From Chloroflexota bacterium (lineage in GTDB: Bacteria; Chloroflexota; Limnocylindria; Limnocylindrales; CSP1-4), in the NCBI GenBank assembly GCA_021777365.1, contig JAJYDP010000271.1:1-6829 (forward strand): a stretch of 6,829 nucleotides of DNA. Reading direction: 5' to 3'. A model generated the notes under the pieces. That model saw only the letters and a program-made list of their open reading frames with translations, did not search any database and was not told where the DNA came from. Positions 1-5,701 of the stretch are shown here, in pieces. The translations under genes and the position numbers were made by a program. How positions within the stretch are numbered: position 1 is the first letter of the stretch; each line of letters opens with the position of its first letter.

Positions 1-60
1 CGACAGCCCACGGGCCGGCCCGAGGTGCGCGGCCACCGCCCGGCCACATAACCCACTCGG
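1..60. other. Unassigned flank left of the truncated IS21 element
   Basis: These bases do not continue the istA reading frame: that frame meets a TAA at 49-51, and none of the three + frames gives the sequence IstA normally has before its Tyr-Asp-Asn motif. I see no inverted copy of the right-end repeat (GGTGGGGCCA) here, so this is not the left end of the element. It is either foreign DNA joined to the element by a deletion or rearrangement, or an assembly junction. It is too short to assign further. Confidence 0.5.
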
Positions 61-1029
61 CCACAGAAGTACGACAACCTCACGAGCGCGGTCAAGCAGG
101 TCCTCATCGGGCGTGACCGGACCGAGACCGACCGCTTCACCGCGCTCCACAGCCACTATGGCTTCGACCCGTTCTTCTGCATCCCGGGTGAGAAGGGCGC
201 CCACGAGAAGGGCGGCGTCGAAGGCGAGGTGGGCCGCTTCCGGCGACGCCACCTGGTGCCGGTCCCGAAGGTCGCCGACCTGGCGGCCTTCGACGCGCTC
301 CTCGTGGCGGCGGACCGGCGCGACGACGGTCGCCGGATCGAGGGTCGGGCGCAGACGGTCGGCCAAGCCTTCGCCGCCGAGCGGGGATCGCTCCGGCCGC
401 TGCCGGTCGAGTCGTTCCCCTCGGCGGTGGTCCTGACGGCGCGGGTCGACGCGAAGGCGCGGATCTGCGTGCGCCAGCGCTGGTACTCGGTGCCGGCGGG
501 GCTCGCCGGGCGGGAGGTGACGGTGCGCCTGGGTGCCCGCCATGTCGAGGCGCTCGCGGGCGGCACCCTCGTCGCCCGCCACGAGCGCAGCCCCCGCAAG
601 GGCACCCAGACCCTGCTGCTCGACCACTATCTCGAGGTCCTCGTGCGCAAGCCCGGCGCCCTGTCATCCTCGCTCACCCTCGCCCAGGCGCGGGCGAGCG
701 GCGCCTTCACCGCTGCCCACGAGCGGTTCTGGGCGCGGGCACGCCGCACGCACGGCGACGCCGCCGGGACGCGGGCCCTCATCGAGGTCCTGCTGCTCCA
801 TCGGACGCTGCCGTTCATCGCGATCCATGCCGCGCTCGACACGGTCGAACGGATGCGCTCGGCGGACCCTGCCCTGGTCGCGATCGAGGCCCGCCGGATC
901 GCCGACGGTCGAGGCACGACCGCGGTCACAGCGGACCGCGCCGAGCGTGCCGGCTGGGCCCGTCCCGTCCCGGTCCTGGGCGGCTATGACACCCTGCTCA
1001 CGGTGATCGCCGGAGGTCGGACCCGATGA
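61..1029 (+). pseudogene. istA: IS21-family transposase IstA, 5'-truncated
   Basis: IstA is a DDE-type transposase that cuts and joins IS21 ends together with the IstB ATPase. From about 67 to the stop at 1027-1029 there are some 320 uninterrupted codons. They begin at the KYDNL motif, whose Asp (73-75) is the second catalytic residue. The segment HSHYGFDPFFC (148-180) follows, then HEKGGVEGEVGRFRR (202-246), which carries the catalytic Glu; both Glu205 and Glu220 are candidates. Next come the C-terminal beta-barrel signature QRWYSVPAGLAGREV and the family tail VLVRKPGALSS and EVLLLHRTLPF. Family members are usually about 400-550 residues, so the N-terminal helix-turn-helix and first catalytic Asp are lost. 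The frame is blocked upstream by TAA at 49. The first internal start, GTG 229, would give a fragment lacking all catalytic residues. The stop overlaps the istB start as ATGA, which implies translational coupling in the intact element. Confidence 0.9.
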
Positions 1030-1814
1030 GCGGCATATCCCTCACCGAGCAGGCGGCCGCGCTTGCCATCGACGCCGCCTGCCGGTCGCTCCGGCTGCCC
1101 ACCGTCCGCACCCAGGCGGAGGCGCTCGCCGACGCCGCCGCCCGAGACCGGCTCACCCACCGGGCCTTCCTCGCCGAGGTCCTATCGGCCGAACTCGACG
1201 AGCGCGACGGGAGGCGCCGGGAGCGCCGGATCGCCGAGGCGAGGTTTCCCCGGATCAAGCGGCTTGACGACTTCGACCTCGCGGCGGCGCCCACGATCCC
1301 GCCCGGCACCCTCGCCGCCCTCACGGCCCTCGCCTGGGTCGCCGCCGGCGAGCCGGTCGTCCTGCTGGGCGATCCTGGGACCGGGAAGTCGCACCTGCTG
1401 ACGGGGCTCGGGATCGCCGCCTGCGAGCGCGGTCTGCGGGTGCGCTACGTGACCGCGGCAGGACTCGTCAACGAGCTCGCCGAGGCGGCCGACGAGCGGG
1501 TCCTCGCCCGGACCGTGGCCCGCTATGCGCGCCTCGACCTGCTCTGTCTCGACGAGCTCGGCTACGTCCACCTGGACCCGCGGGGCGCCGAGCTGCTGTT
1601 CCAGGTGATCACCGAGCGCGACGAGCGGGCCTCGATCGCGGTGGCCTCCAACCTGCCGTTCTCCGAATGGACCTCGATCTTCCCCGACGGGCGCCTGGCG
1701 GCAGCGGTCGTCGACCGCCTGACCTATCGCGCCCACGTCATCGAGACGGGCAGCGCCTCCTACCGGCTGCGGGCCACCGAGCGGGCCCGGAAGGGAGGTG
1801 CCGCCACGGCCTGA
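1026..1814 (+). CDS. istB: IS21-family helper ATPase IstB
   Basis: IstB is a DnaC-like AAA+ ATPase that binds DNA and directs IstA to target sites. The 262-residue product matches the usual family length of roughly 250-265, so it appears complete. An N-terminal helical region (about 1-90) precedes the Walker A motif GDPGTGKS (residues 115-122). Walker B is LLCLDELG (172-179) with Asp176 and Glu177, and the sensor-1 region is VASNLPFSEW (206-215) with Asn209. The conserved VVDRLTYRAHVIE (228-240) carries the arginine (Arg231) expected in AAA+ assembly. The ATG at 1026 overlaps the istA stop by four bases, and GGAGG at 1012-1016 gives a 9-nt spacing, so both reinitiation and direct initiation are possible. 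No disrupting change is visible. The ATPase may still be made even though its partner transposase is broken. Confidence 0.95.
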   Translation: MSGISLTEQAAALAIDAACRSLRLPTVRTQAEALADAAARDRLTHRAFLAEVLSAELDERDGRRRERRIAEARFPRIKRLDDFDLAAAPTIPPGTLAALTALAWVAAGEPVVLLGDPGTGKSHLLTGLGIAACERGLRVRYVTAAGLVNELAEAADERVLARTVARYARLDLLCLDELGYVHLDPRGAELLFQVITERDERASIAVASNLPFSEWTSIFPDGRLAAAVVDRLTYRAHVIETGSASYRLRATERARKGGAATA

Positions 1815-1860
1815 TCGACCCGACCTGATCGGTTCACGGCATCAAGGAGAACGGGTCGGG

Positions 1861-1908
1861 GGTGGGGCCACTTCTGAGCATCACGGTGGGGCCAAATCAG
1901 GCCATCAT
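1861..1908 (+). repeat. Two tandem 24-bp terminal repeats of the IS21 right end
   Basis: Two head-to-tail units, 1861-1884 and 1885-1908, each begin GGTGGGGCCA and share 18 of 24 positions, including the trailing CATCA. IS21-family ends characteristically carry several such internal repeats, which IstA binds. The sequence CATTCCCACA (1906-1915) then probably closes the element with its terminal CA. The unit does not recur at the left side of the window, which agrees with loss of the left end. Confidence 0.82.
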
Positions 1909-1915
1909 TCCCACA

Positions 1916-2217
1916 CTGCCCTTGTCCGTCGACCTGCCCATCTCCGTGGGGCGGTGACAGCCCGTCGCGTCCGGGTTCCGCGATCGGCTGCGTTATCTCG
2001 ATGAGGGTGTGGCCGCGGCGCGCCCGGGAGCCGAGGGAAGGGTGGAGCAGGAGCTGGCGGTGGCCGGCGGGCAGAGCGCGGCCGGCAAGCGAGCAGCTCG
2101 GCGATGGCTCGTTCTCCTGGCAGACTTACGAGACCACGGGCACGAAGCTTGGGATCTCGGCGATTCCGCTGACTGCGCTCACCCGTCAGCAGTCATCGTG
2201 GGCGAGGGAGGCGCGAC
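1916..2217. other. Gene-free gap between the IS remnant and the lipoprotein gene; possible decayed coding DNA
   Basis: No gene here can be defended. Just after the IS end, 13 codons (1916-1954) followed by TGA (1955-1957) all have G or C at the third position, as a gene 3' tail would. From 1958 to 2221 the same frame stays open and reads plausibly at first (FRDRLRYLDEGVAAA, then VEQELAVAGGQSAAGKRAA). From about 2085 its third-position GC falls to about 58%, and the next frame (EQLGDGSFSWQTYETTG) looks better. The only start in the first frame, GTG 2009, has no usable ribosome binding site; its stop overlaps the lipoprotein ATG as ATGA. The simplest reading is remnant or frame-broken sequence interrupted by the IS, plus the leader of the downstream gene. 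No RNA gene or convincing promoter was seen. Confidence 0.45.
2204..2211 (+). promoter_or_regulatory. Ribosome binding site for the lipoprotein gene
   Basis: GAGGGAGG lies six bases before ATG 2218. It fixes that ATG as the start and therefore the lipoprotein signal peptide. The small gene at 4601 has the same GGGAGG core at the same six-base spacing. Confidence 0.75.
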
Positions 2218-3614
2218 ATGAACCTAGTGCGCGGTCGCGATGGCGGCGCTGCTCTGGCAGTGGTCGCACTCTCCATCGTGCTCACGGCCTGCGGCAGTTC
2301 TCCCGGCACGGCGATGCCCTCGCTTCCGCCGCCGAGCCAGAGCACGCCGTCGGCCAGCGCGCCTGGCCCCGGCTCGAGCCTGGCTGCGGCGTCTGCTCCG
2401 GCATTGTCGCCGATCCCAACTGCGGCGGCGACGCCGGAGGGATGGCTGCCGGCTCTCGGCCTGCCCACGATCGCGGTGCCCGCGGTGTCATTGCACACGA
2501 TGGCCGGGAACAGGGCCCTCGCGACCTGGGGCTCACGGACCTACACCGTGGATGAGCCGCCGCGGAGTGGCCATGCCAGCCTCGTCGTGACCGACCTCGC
2601 GTCGGGCACGACGAGGCGCACCGCGATCCCGCTCCTCGCCCGCGAGACGACCGTGCCGCCGGATGGCCTCTGGGATCCCGCCACCATCGTGGCCGCCGAC
2701 GATCACTGGCTCGCGCTCGTCGTGTGGAAGCGGCTCGGGCCGACCGGAGGGCCGGTCGCGGTCCCTGTTCCGGGCACGAGGAGCAGCCCGTGGCCTGGCG
2801 GCTGCTCGTCGCACCGCTCGACCCGGCCACCGACAGGCCCGCCGGCGCGTTCCGGGTCCTCGACCAGGGCACGAACACCCACCCCTTCACGCTCCCAGGG
2901 CAGGGCGAGGGGTGCGGCGGCCCGCGAACGCCGAGGGTGTCCCTGAGCGGCGACGAGATCGCCTACACGGTCGAGGAATCCGCCGGTGCCACGCCGTTCG
3001 CCACGCGGATCGAGGTCCGGGCGCTCCCGGCGGGATCGCTCGTCCGCTCGGTGGAGCGGCCCCAGGAAGTGCTCTTCGTGGCACTCTCCGGCGACGCGCT
3101 GGGCTTCACGGAGTCGCAGGACATGAGCACCGTGACGAACCCCCGCTGGAGTGTCGGGCTCTCGACGGCGGCACATCCCGATCCAACGGTCGTCGTCGCG
3201 GGGACGATGGACCCGGGCTACGTCGCCCCTCCCGTCATCGGCTTCGACGGCGACCTGCTCGCCTGGCAGCCCCTGAACCATCCCGAAGAAGGCGTGTGGG
3301 TCGAGCGGCTCGGGTCGCCGGCCGTCCAGGTCGTGCCGTCGCGACTGACCTGCTGGCTGGGCGGCGTCACGACGGGCTGGGTCGGCATGGGCTGTTACCC
3401 GACGGGCCATCAGACCGACGGCTACATGCCCTACCAGCCGGTGGTCTGGTCGCCGAGGACCGGGCTACGCCAGTTCGCCGGGCTCCCACGGCTCATCGTG
3501 AGTTCCGCGCCCTCGCTCGGCGGCGGCTGGCTCAGTGCTGATGGCGGCTCGCCCATTCAGGCGAACGGGACGCTCTTCGGGCTGTCGCTGCTCGGGCTTC
3601 CGACCGCTCCCTGA
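2218..3614 (+). pseudogene. Secreted lipoprotein with probable beta-propeller domain, frameshifted near 2775
   Basis: This reads as one gene of about 465 residues in two frames. The first part (2218 to about 2775) has a lipoprotein signal peptide: charged start, hydrophobic core, lipobox LTAC with Cys25. A Ser/Pro/Ala-rich linker (about 26-75) follows, then strand-rich sequence. After VAVPVPG the original frame turns into Arg/Pro/Ser-rich text, stopping at 2944-2946. The -1 frame then takes over convincingly with HEEQPVAWRLLVAPLD and runs to TGA 3612-3614. Recurring units such as PRVSLSGDEIAYT, FVALSGDALGFTES, VIGFDGDLLAWQ and YQPVVWSPRTG resemble blades of WD40/TolB-like beta-propellers, so an extracytoplasmic binding role is inferred. 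The shift fits loss of one base between about 2765 and 2785. No slippery heptamer is present, so programmed frameshifting is unlikely. Either a true mutation or a sequencing error is possible. I recognise no specific family, and the ligand is unknown. Confidence 0.8.
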
Positions 3615-3720
3615 AGTCGCGAAGCCCGGGGGCGTCACGCGAACCGAAGCAGGGCTGACCGCCGCGCCGCGAGCCGTAGCCGCCGCACGCAGCCGAGCGG
3701 CAGACGTTGGTGGCGACTCG

Positions 3721-3747
3721 GAGTCAGGGTCGAAGGACCCTTGACTC
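3721..3747 (+). terminator. Strong stem-loop without U-tract (terminator or operator)
   Basis: GAGTCAGGGTC (3721-3731) pairs with GACCCTTGACTC (3736-3747) around a GAAG tetraloop. This gives 11 base pairs with one bulged T at 3742. It lies 107 bases after the lipoprotein stop. No T-run follows (TCTCGCGATGG), so it is not a canonical intrinsic terminator, although GC-rich bacteria often use such stems. It overlaps a TTGACT hexamer, so an operator or attenuation role for the downstream gene is the alternative. Confidence 0.5.
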
Positions 3748-3769
3748 TCGCGATGGCGTGACCATGCTC
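3741..3769 (+). promoter_or_regulatory. Candidate sigma-70-type promoter for the gene at 3879
   Basis: TTGACT (3741-3746) matches five of six bases of the -35 consensus. A weak -10 candidate, CATGCT (3763-3768, three of six), lies 16 bp downstream. Transcription would begin near 3775 and give a leader of about 100 nt before ATG 3879. The -35 lies inside the 3' arm of the 3721-3747 hairpin. The -10 is poor, so this rests mainly on the -35 and spacing. Confidence 0.3.
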
Positions 3770-3878
3770 AGCCTGGCCGCGGGTTGGAACCTCTCCGAAC
3801 GCCTGCTGTGTCAGATAGGGGCCGGAGACGCCTCGGAGGGAGAGCGCGAGGCCAGTAGCCCAGCCACGGGGGACGGGG

Positions 3879-4550
3879 ATGCGCAGGTTCTTCGCCCACA
3901 ATGCCCTCGTGTGCCTCGTCGGCGCGCTGATCCTCGCGTCGCCCGCAGGGACGCTGCCGGCCACCGCGGCCACCTGCTCACCGGTGACCCACGGGACGCT
4001 TGCCGAGGTCGTTGCCCAGGGCGGTCTGATCGTCGTCGCGACAGTTACGGTGATCAATGGGGGCGACACGCCGGCGACGGACCACTTCGCAGTCCAGGAA
4101 GTCATTCGGCCGCAGGTCCCGGATCAAGGGCTCGATCTCCGCGCGGGAACCCTCATCGTGGTGTCCAACCAGTGCTGGAACGCACACGTGGGCGACCGGA
4201 TCGTCGCCTTCTTCCCTTACCCCGACGGGATGGTGGCGGTGAAGTCGGTGGCGTGGCGCATCGGTTCGGATGGGCGCATCGAGCAAGTCTCGTCGCAGGA
4301 CGTGACGGGTGTGCCCACGACGGCCAACGCCCTGATCGACACCCTCAAACGGCTCGTCAGCGGCGTCCCCGACACGGCGACGGCCTCGCCGAGACCGGAG
4401 CCCGCCCAGGGACCCGCCAACGCAGCCGGCTTGCTGGGCCTTGTGCTCCTCCTTTCGCTCGGCGCGTCGCTGTTGATCCTTCGCCTGCGCATGTCCGGGA
4501 CAGTGAGCACGCGAATACAGAGACCCGCGGCCACCAACCGGCGCCCCTGA
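3879..4550 (+). CDS. Secreted, C-terminally membrane-anchored protein, possibly NTR/TIMP-like
   Basis: The product has 223 residues. Residues 1-31 form a signal peptide: MRRFF charged start, hydrophobic 9-22, likely cleavage after the Ala-rich stretch before Cys33. The ectodomain (33-165) has two cysteines, Cys33 and Cys99, placed to form a disulfide. Its order is: CSP start, hydrophobic strand LIVVATVTVING (50-61), FAVQEVIRPQV (70-80), TLIVVSNQC (91-99), then GDRIVAFFPY (105-114). This resembles the OB-fold of bacterial netrin/TIMP-like proteins, which share an N-terminal Cys, a 'VxGxV' strand and a Cys before a 'GxRYLVF' strand. The resemblance is from memory of the pattern and is an inference. 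A Pro/Ala linker leads to a TM helix (183-203) followed by basic residues, suggesting a type I anchor with a cytoplasmic tail. GGGGGA at 3868-3873 is a fair ribosome binding site. Third positions are GC-rich throughout. The ligand is unknown. Confidence 0.82.
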   Translation: MRRFFAHNALVCLVGALILASPAGTLPATAATCSPVTHGTLAEVVAQGGLIVVATVTVINGGDTPATDHFAVQEVIRPQVPDQGLDLRAGTLIVVSNQCWNAHVGDRIVAFFPYPDGMVAVKSVAWRIGSDGRIEQVSSQDVTGVPTTANALIDTLKRLVSGVPDTATASPRPEPAQGPANAAGLLGLVLLLSLGASLLILRLRMSGTVSTRIQRPAATNRRP

Positions 4551-4586
4551 TCCGGTACGGGCTGGGTCGAACAGGATCCGGTGCGG
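4549..4586 (+). repeat. Pair of GATCCGGT(A/G)CGG direct repeats
   Basis: Units at 4549-4560 and 4575-4586 match at 11 of 12 positions and are 26 bp apart start to start, about 2.5 helical turns. They end three bases before the ribosome binding site of the small gene at 4601. They could be a two-site operator or a chance duplication. The first unit overlaps the stop codon of the preceding gene. Confidence 0.3.
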
Positions 4587-4588
4587 TC

Positions 4589-4594
4589 GGGAGG
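4589..4594 (+). promoter_or_regulatory. Ribosome binding site of the 92-residue small gene
   Basis: GGGAGG is followed by six bases and ATG 4601. It is one of the best ribosome binding sites in the window and decides the start of the small gene. Without it, the open frame could be mistaken for part of a longer spurious frame that starts far upstream. Confidence 0.6.
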
Positions 4595-4600
4595 TCCGGA

Positions 4601-4879
4601 ATGGGCAAGCACGGGCGAACCCGGGGTCGGCCGAGGCCTGTGGTGCCGGGTGGTCCAGCACTGTGGATCGAGGAACGCCGACCCTTCGACAGCCCCTACT
4701 TCGGGCCGTCCCCCTTGATCCACGGGATCGCGGACGTGGCGCCGAACGGCACCACAGGCGAACAGCGTTCGGACAGGCGGCGGGGCGTGCTCACGCGGCT
4801 GTCCGGCTCCGTGCAGGCGATGTGGTCCGCGCTCCGACGGCAGAGGCCGCCGCCGCGCCACGTGCCTCGGATCCCGTGA
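4601..4879 (+). CDS. Small basic protein of unknown function (92 residues)
   Basis: I do not recognise this family. Three observations support a real gene. ATG 4601 has GGGAGG at a six-base spacing. By my count 78 of 92 codons (85%) end in G or C. The frame carries varied residues and ends cleanly at TGA 4877-4879, while the overlapping frame that continues to 5631 reads as Arg/Ala/Pro-rich filler in this stretch. The product starts MGKHGRTRGRPRP, is rich in Arg and Pro, has a middle aromatic patch WIEERRPFDSPYFGPSP (about 22-38), a possible amphipathic helix VLTRLSGSVQAMWSALRRQR (about 63-82) and a Pro/Arg tail. It has no signal peptide or TM segment, so it is probably cytoplasmic; nucleic-acid or membrane-surface binding is speculation. 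It begins 50 bp after the preceding stop in the same direction and could share its transcript. Confidence 0.55.
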   Translation: MGKHGRTRGRPRPVVPGGPALWIEERRPFDSPYFGPSPLIHGIADVAPNGTTGEQRSDRRRGVLTRLSGSVQAMWSALRRQRPPPRHVPRIP

Positions 4880-4946
4880 CGTCCTCTCGTGCCAGTCGTC
4901 CGGCTCGACCTCCCTCGGCCGCCGCCCACCCCCGCCTGGACCGGGG

Positions 4947-4974
4947 TTGTGGGACCTTCACGCCGGCGCATACT
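4947..4974 (+). promoter_or_regulatory. Candidate promoter giving a leaderless transcript
   Basis: CATACT (4969-4974, four of six bases of the -10 consensus) lies 16 bp after a weak -35, TTGTGG (4947-4952). Its end is six bases before GTG 4981, so transcription would begin at or next to the start codon. That fits the lack of any ribosome binding site before 4981. Leaderless genes are common in high-GC bacteria. Confidence 0.33.
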
Positions 4975-4980
4975 CGTGCG

Positions 4981-5631
4981 GTGGACGTGTCGTCCCGCCT
5001 GCCGGGGTTGGTCCTGCTCGTGCTCGTGGTCGGCGCGGCGGCGCTGCTGCTTGCCGGACTGGGAGGCGCCGTCGGGATCGGCCTCCTCGTCGGCCTTGCG
5101 CTCGGACTCGTGGCGGTCCTGGGCACGGCCTGGCGCCAGCCGGGCCATGGGGTCACGTTCCTCACGACCCGGCCGACGAGCGCACCGGACCACGACGCGA
5201 TGCTGCGGTTCCACCGCGAGTGGATGGCGGTCAGCGCGGTGGACGCGAGCCCACTCGAGCGCGTGCTTGCCTCTCAAGACGCGAGCGAGGCGAGTGGCGT
5301 TCGGGTCGAACTGATCGCGGTCGAGCTTCGGCAGGATGGCGGCATCGCGCTGCTCGCCGCGCGTGCCCGACCGCCGGCCTCGATCGGGCACTTCGTGGAA
5401 GTCTCGGTCTCCGATGACGCCGGGACCGCGTACGCGGCGGCCGGGCAGAGTTCGGGCAGCTCGTCGCCCGGGGTCGGCCGGATCGAGCTCCGGTTCGCGC
5501 CGGCGCCGCCGCCCGGGGCGCGCCGGCTCACGCTCCGCGTCGACGCGTTCATCGAACCGTTCCCCGGGCCGGCCCGGCGGCTCACCGGACCGTGGTCGTT
5601 CGAGGTGAGGCTGCGCTCGGACGGCGGCTGA
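4981..5631 (+). CDS. Two-TM membrane protein with Ig-like extracytoplasmic domain
   Basis: The product has 216 residues from GTG 4981. The frame is open much further upstream, but that stretch reads as Arg/Ala/Pro filler and overlaps the small gene at 4601-4879. Plausible protein starts at the GTG before the first TM. GTG 4987 is an alternative, and neither has a ribosome binding site. Residues 8-25 and 28-50 form two Gly/Leu/Val-rich helices with a very short turn, likely a membrane hairpin. That would place both termini on the same side. The rest (about 52-216) is soluble and strand-rich: VELIAVELRQDGGIALLAARA, FVEVSVSDDAGTAYAAAGQ, RIELRFAPAPPPGARRLTLRVD, and a closing GPWSFEVRL. The order 'DDxGTxY...FxPxPPPxAxxLTLxVD...GPWxFxV' resembles Ig-like beta-sandwiches (DUF4179-like) seen in anti-sigma or envelope proteins; this is an inference. 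It is followed after 70 bp by the gene at 5702, probably in one operon. Confidence 0.8.
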   Translation: MDVSSRLPGLVLLVLVVGAAALLLAGLGGAVGIGLLVGLALGLVAVLGTAWRQPGHGVTFLTTRPTSAPDHDAMLRFHREWMAVSAVDASPLERVLASQDASEASGVRVELIAVELRQDGGIALLAARARPPASIGHFVEVSVSDDAGTAYAAAGQSSGSSSPGVGRIELRFAPAPPPGARRLTLRVDAFIEPFPGPARRLTGPWSFEVRLRSDGG

Positions 5632-5701
5632 TGGGTGCGGTCGGCGGCTGTCGCGCGGCGCCCGGAACCACTGGACGGGGTAGGGCGTCAGGAAGACGGC
5701 G

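Larger units (their letters stand above)
61..1915 (+). mobile_element. IS21-family insertion sequence remnant, left end missing
   Basis: The remnant is a 5'-truncated istA, an intact istB overlapping it by four bases, and about 100 bp of right-terminal sequence with tandem GGTGGGGCCA repeats ending near CCCACA at 1910-1915. IS21 elements have exactly this istA-istB layout, and their ends carry multiple repeated transposase-binding sites. The right boundary is inferred from the usual terminal CA of the family and may be a few bases off. The left boundary is where IstA homology begins (about 61-67), not a real terminus. With one end and the transposase N-terminus gone, the element should be immobile unless complemented. 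A target-site duplication cannot be tested because the left flank is not the original one. Confidence 0.88.
3615..3878. other. Intergenic region with hairpin and candidate promoter
   Basis: These 264 bp separate the lipoprotein gene from the next exported protein. Open frames crossing it have no own start or good ribosome binding site, and third-position GC is only about 70% in the best one. The visible structure is the hairpin at 3721-3747 and the TTGACT at 3741. The rest of the leader (about 3775-3878) contains small inverted segments such as GGTTGGAACC (3783-3792), but no riboswitch class or RNA gene that I recognise. Confidence 0.5.

Noticed and set aside
2001..2555. Open frame of 184 codons starting ATG 2001
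   Set aside because: It overlaps the first third of the lipoprotein gene, which has a clear signal peptide and ribosome binding site. Its start is Trp/Arg-rich and it lacks a ribosome binding site. Its middle (about 2085-2210) may be remnant coding sequence and is described in the gap entry.
2765..2785. Programmed -1 frameshift in the lipoprotein gene
   Set aside because: No X-XXY-YYZ slippery heptamer or obvious stimulatory structure lies at the junction, so mutation or sequencing error is more likely.
3720..3750. tRNA T-arm-like sequence (GGGTCGAAGGACCC)
   Set aside because: The loop is four bases, not seven, and no acceptor, D or anticodon arms can be built around it.
4663..4980. Upstream extension of the two-TM protein to a start at 4663
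   Set aside because: The extension reads as Arg/Ala/Pro filler, overlaps the better-supported small gene in another frame, and would place a long low-complexity stretch before the first TM.
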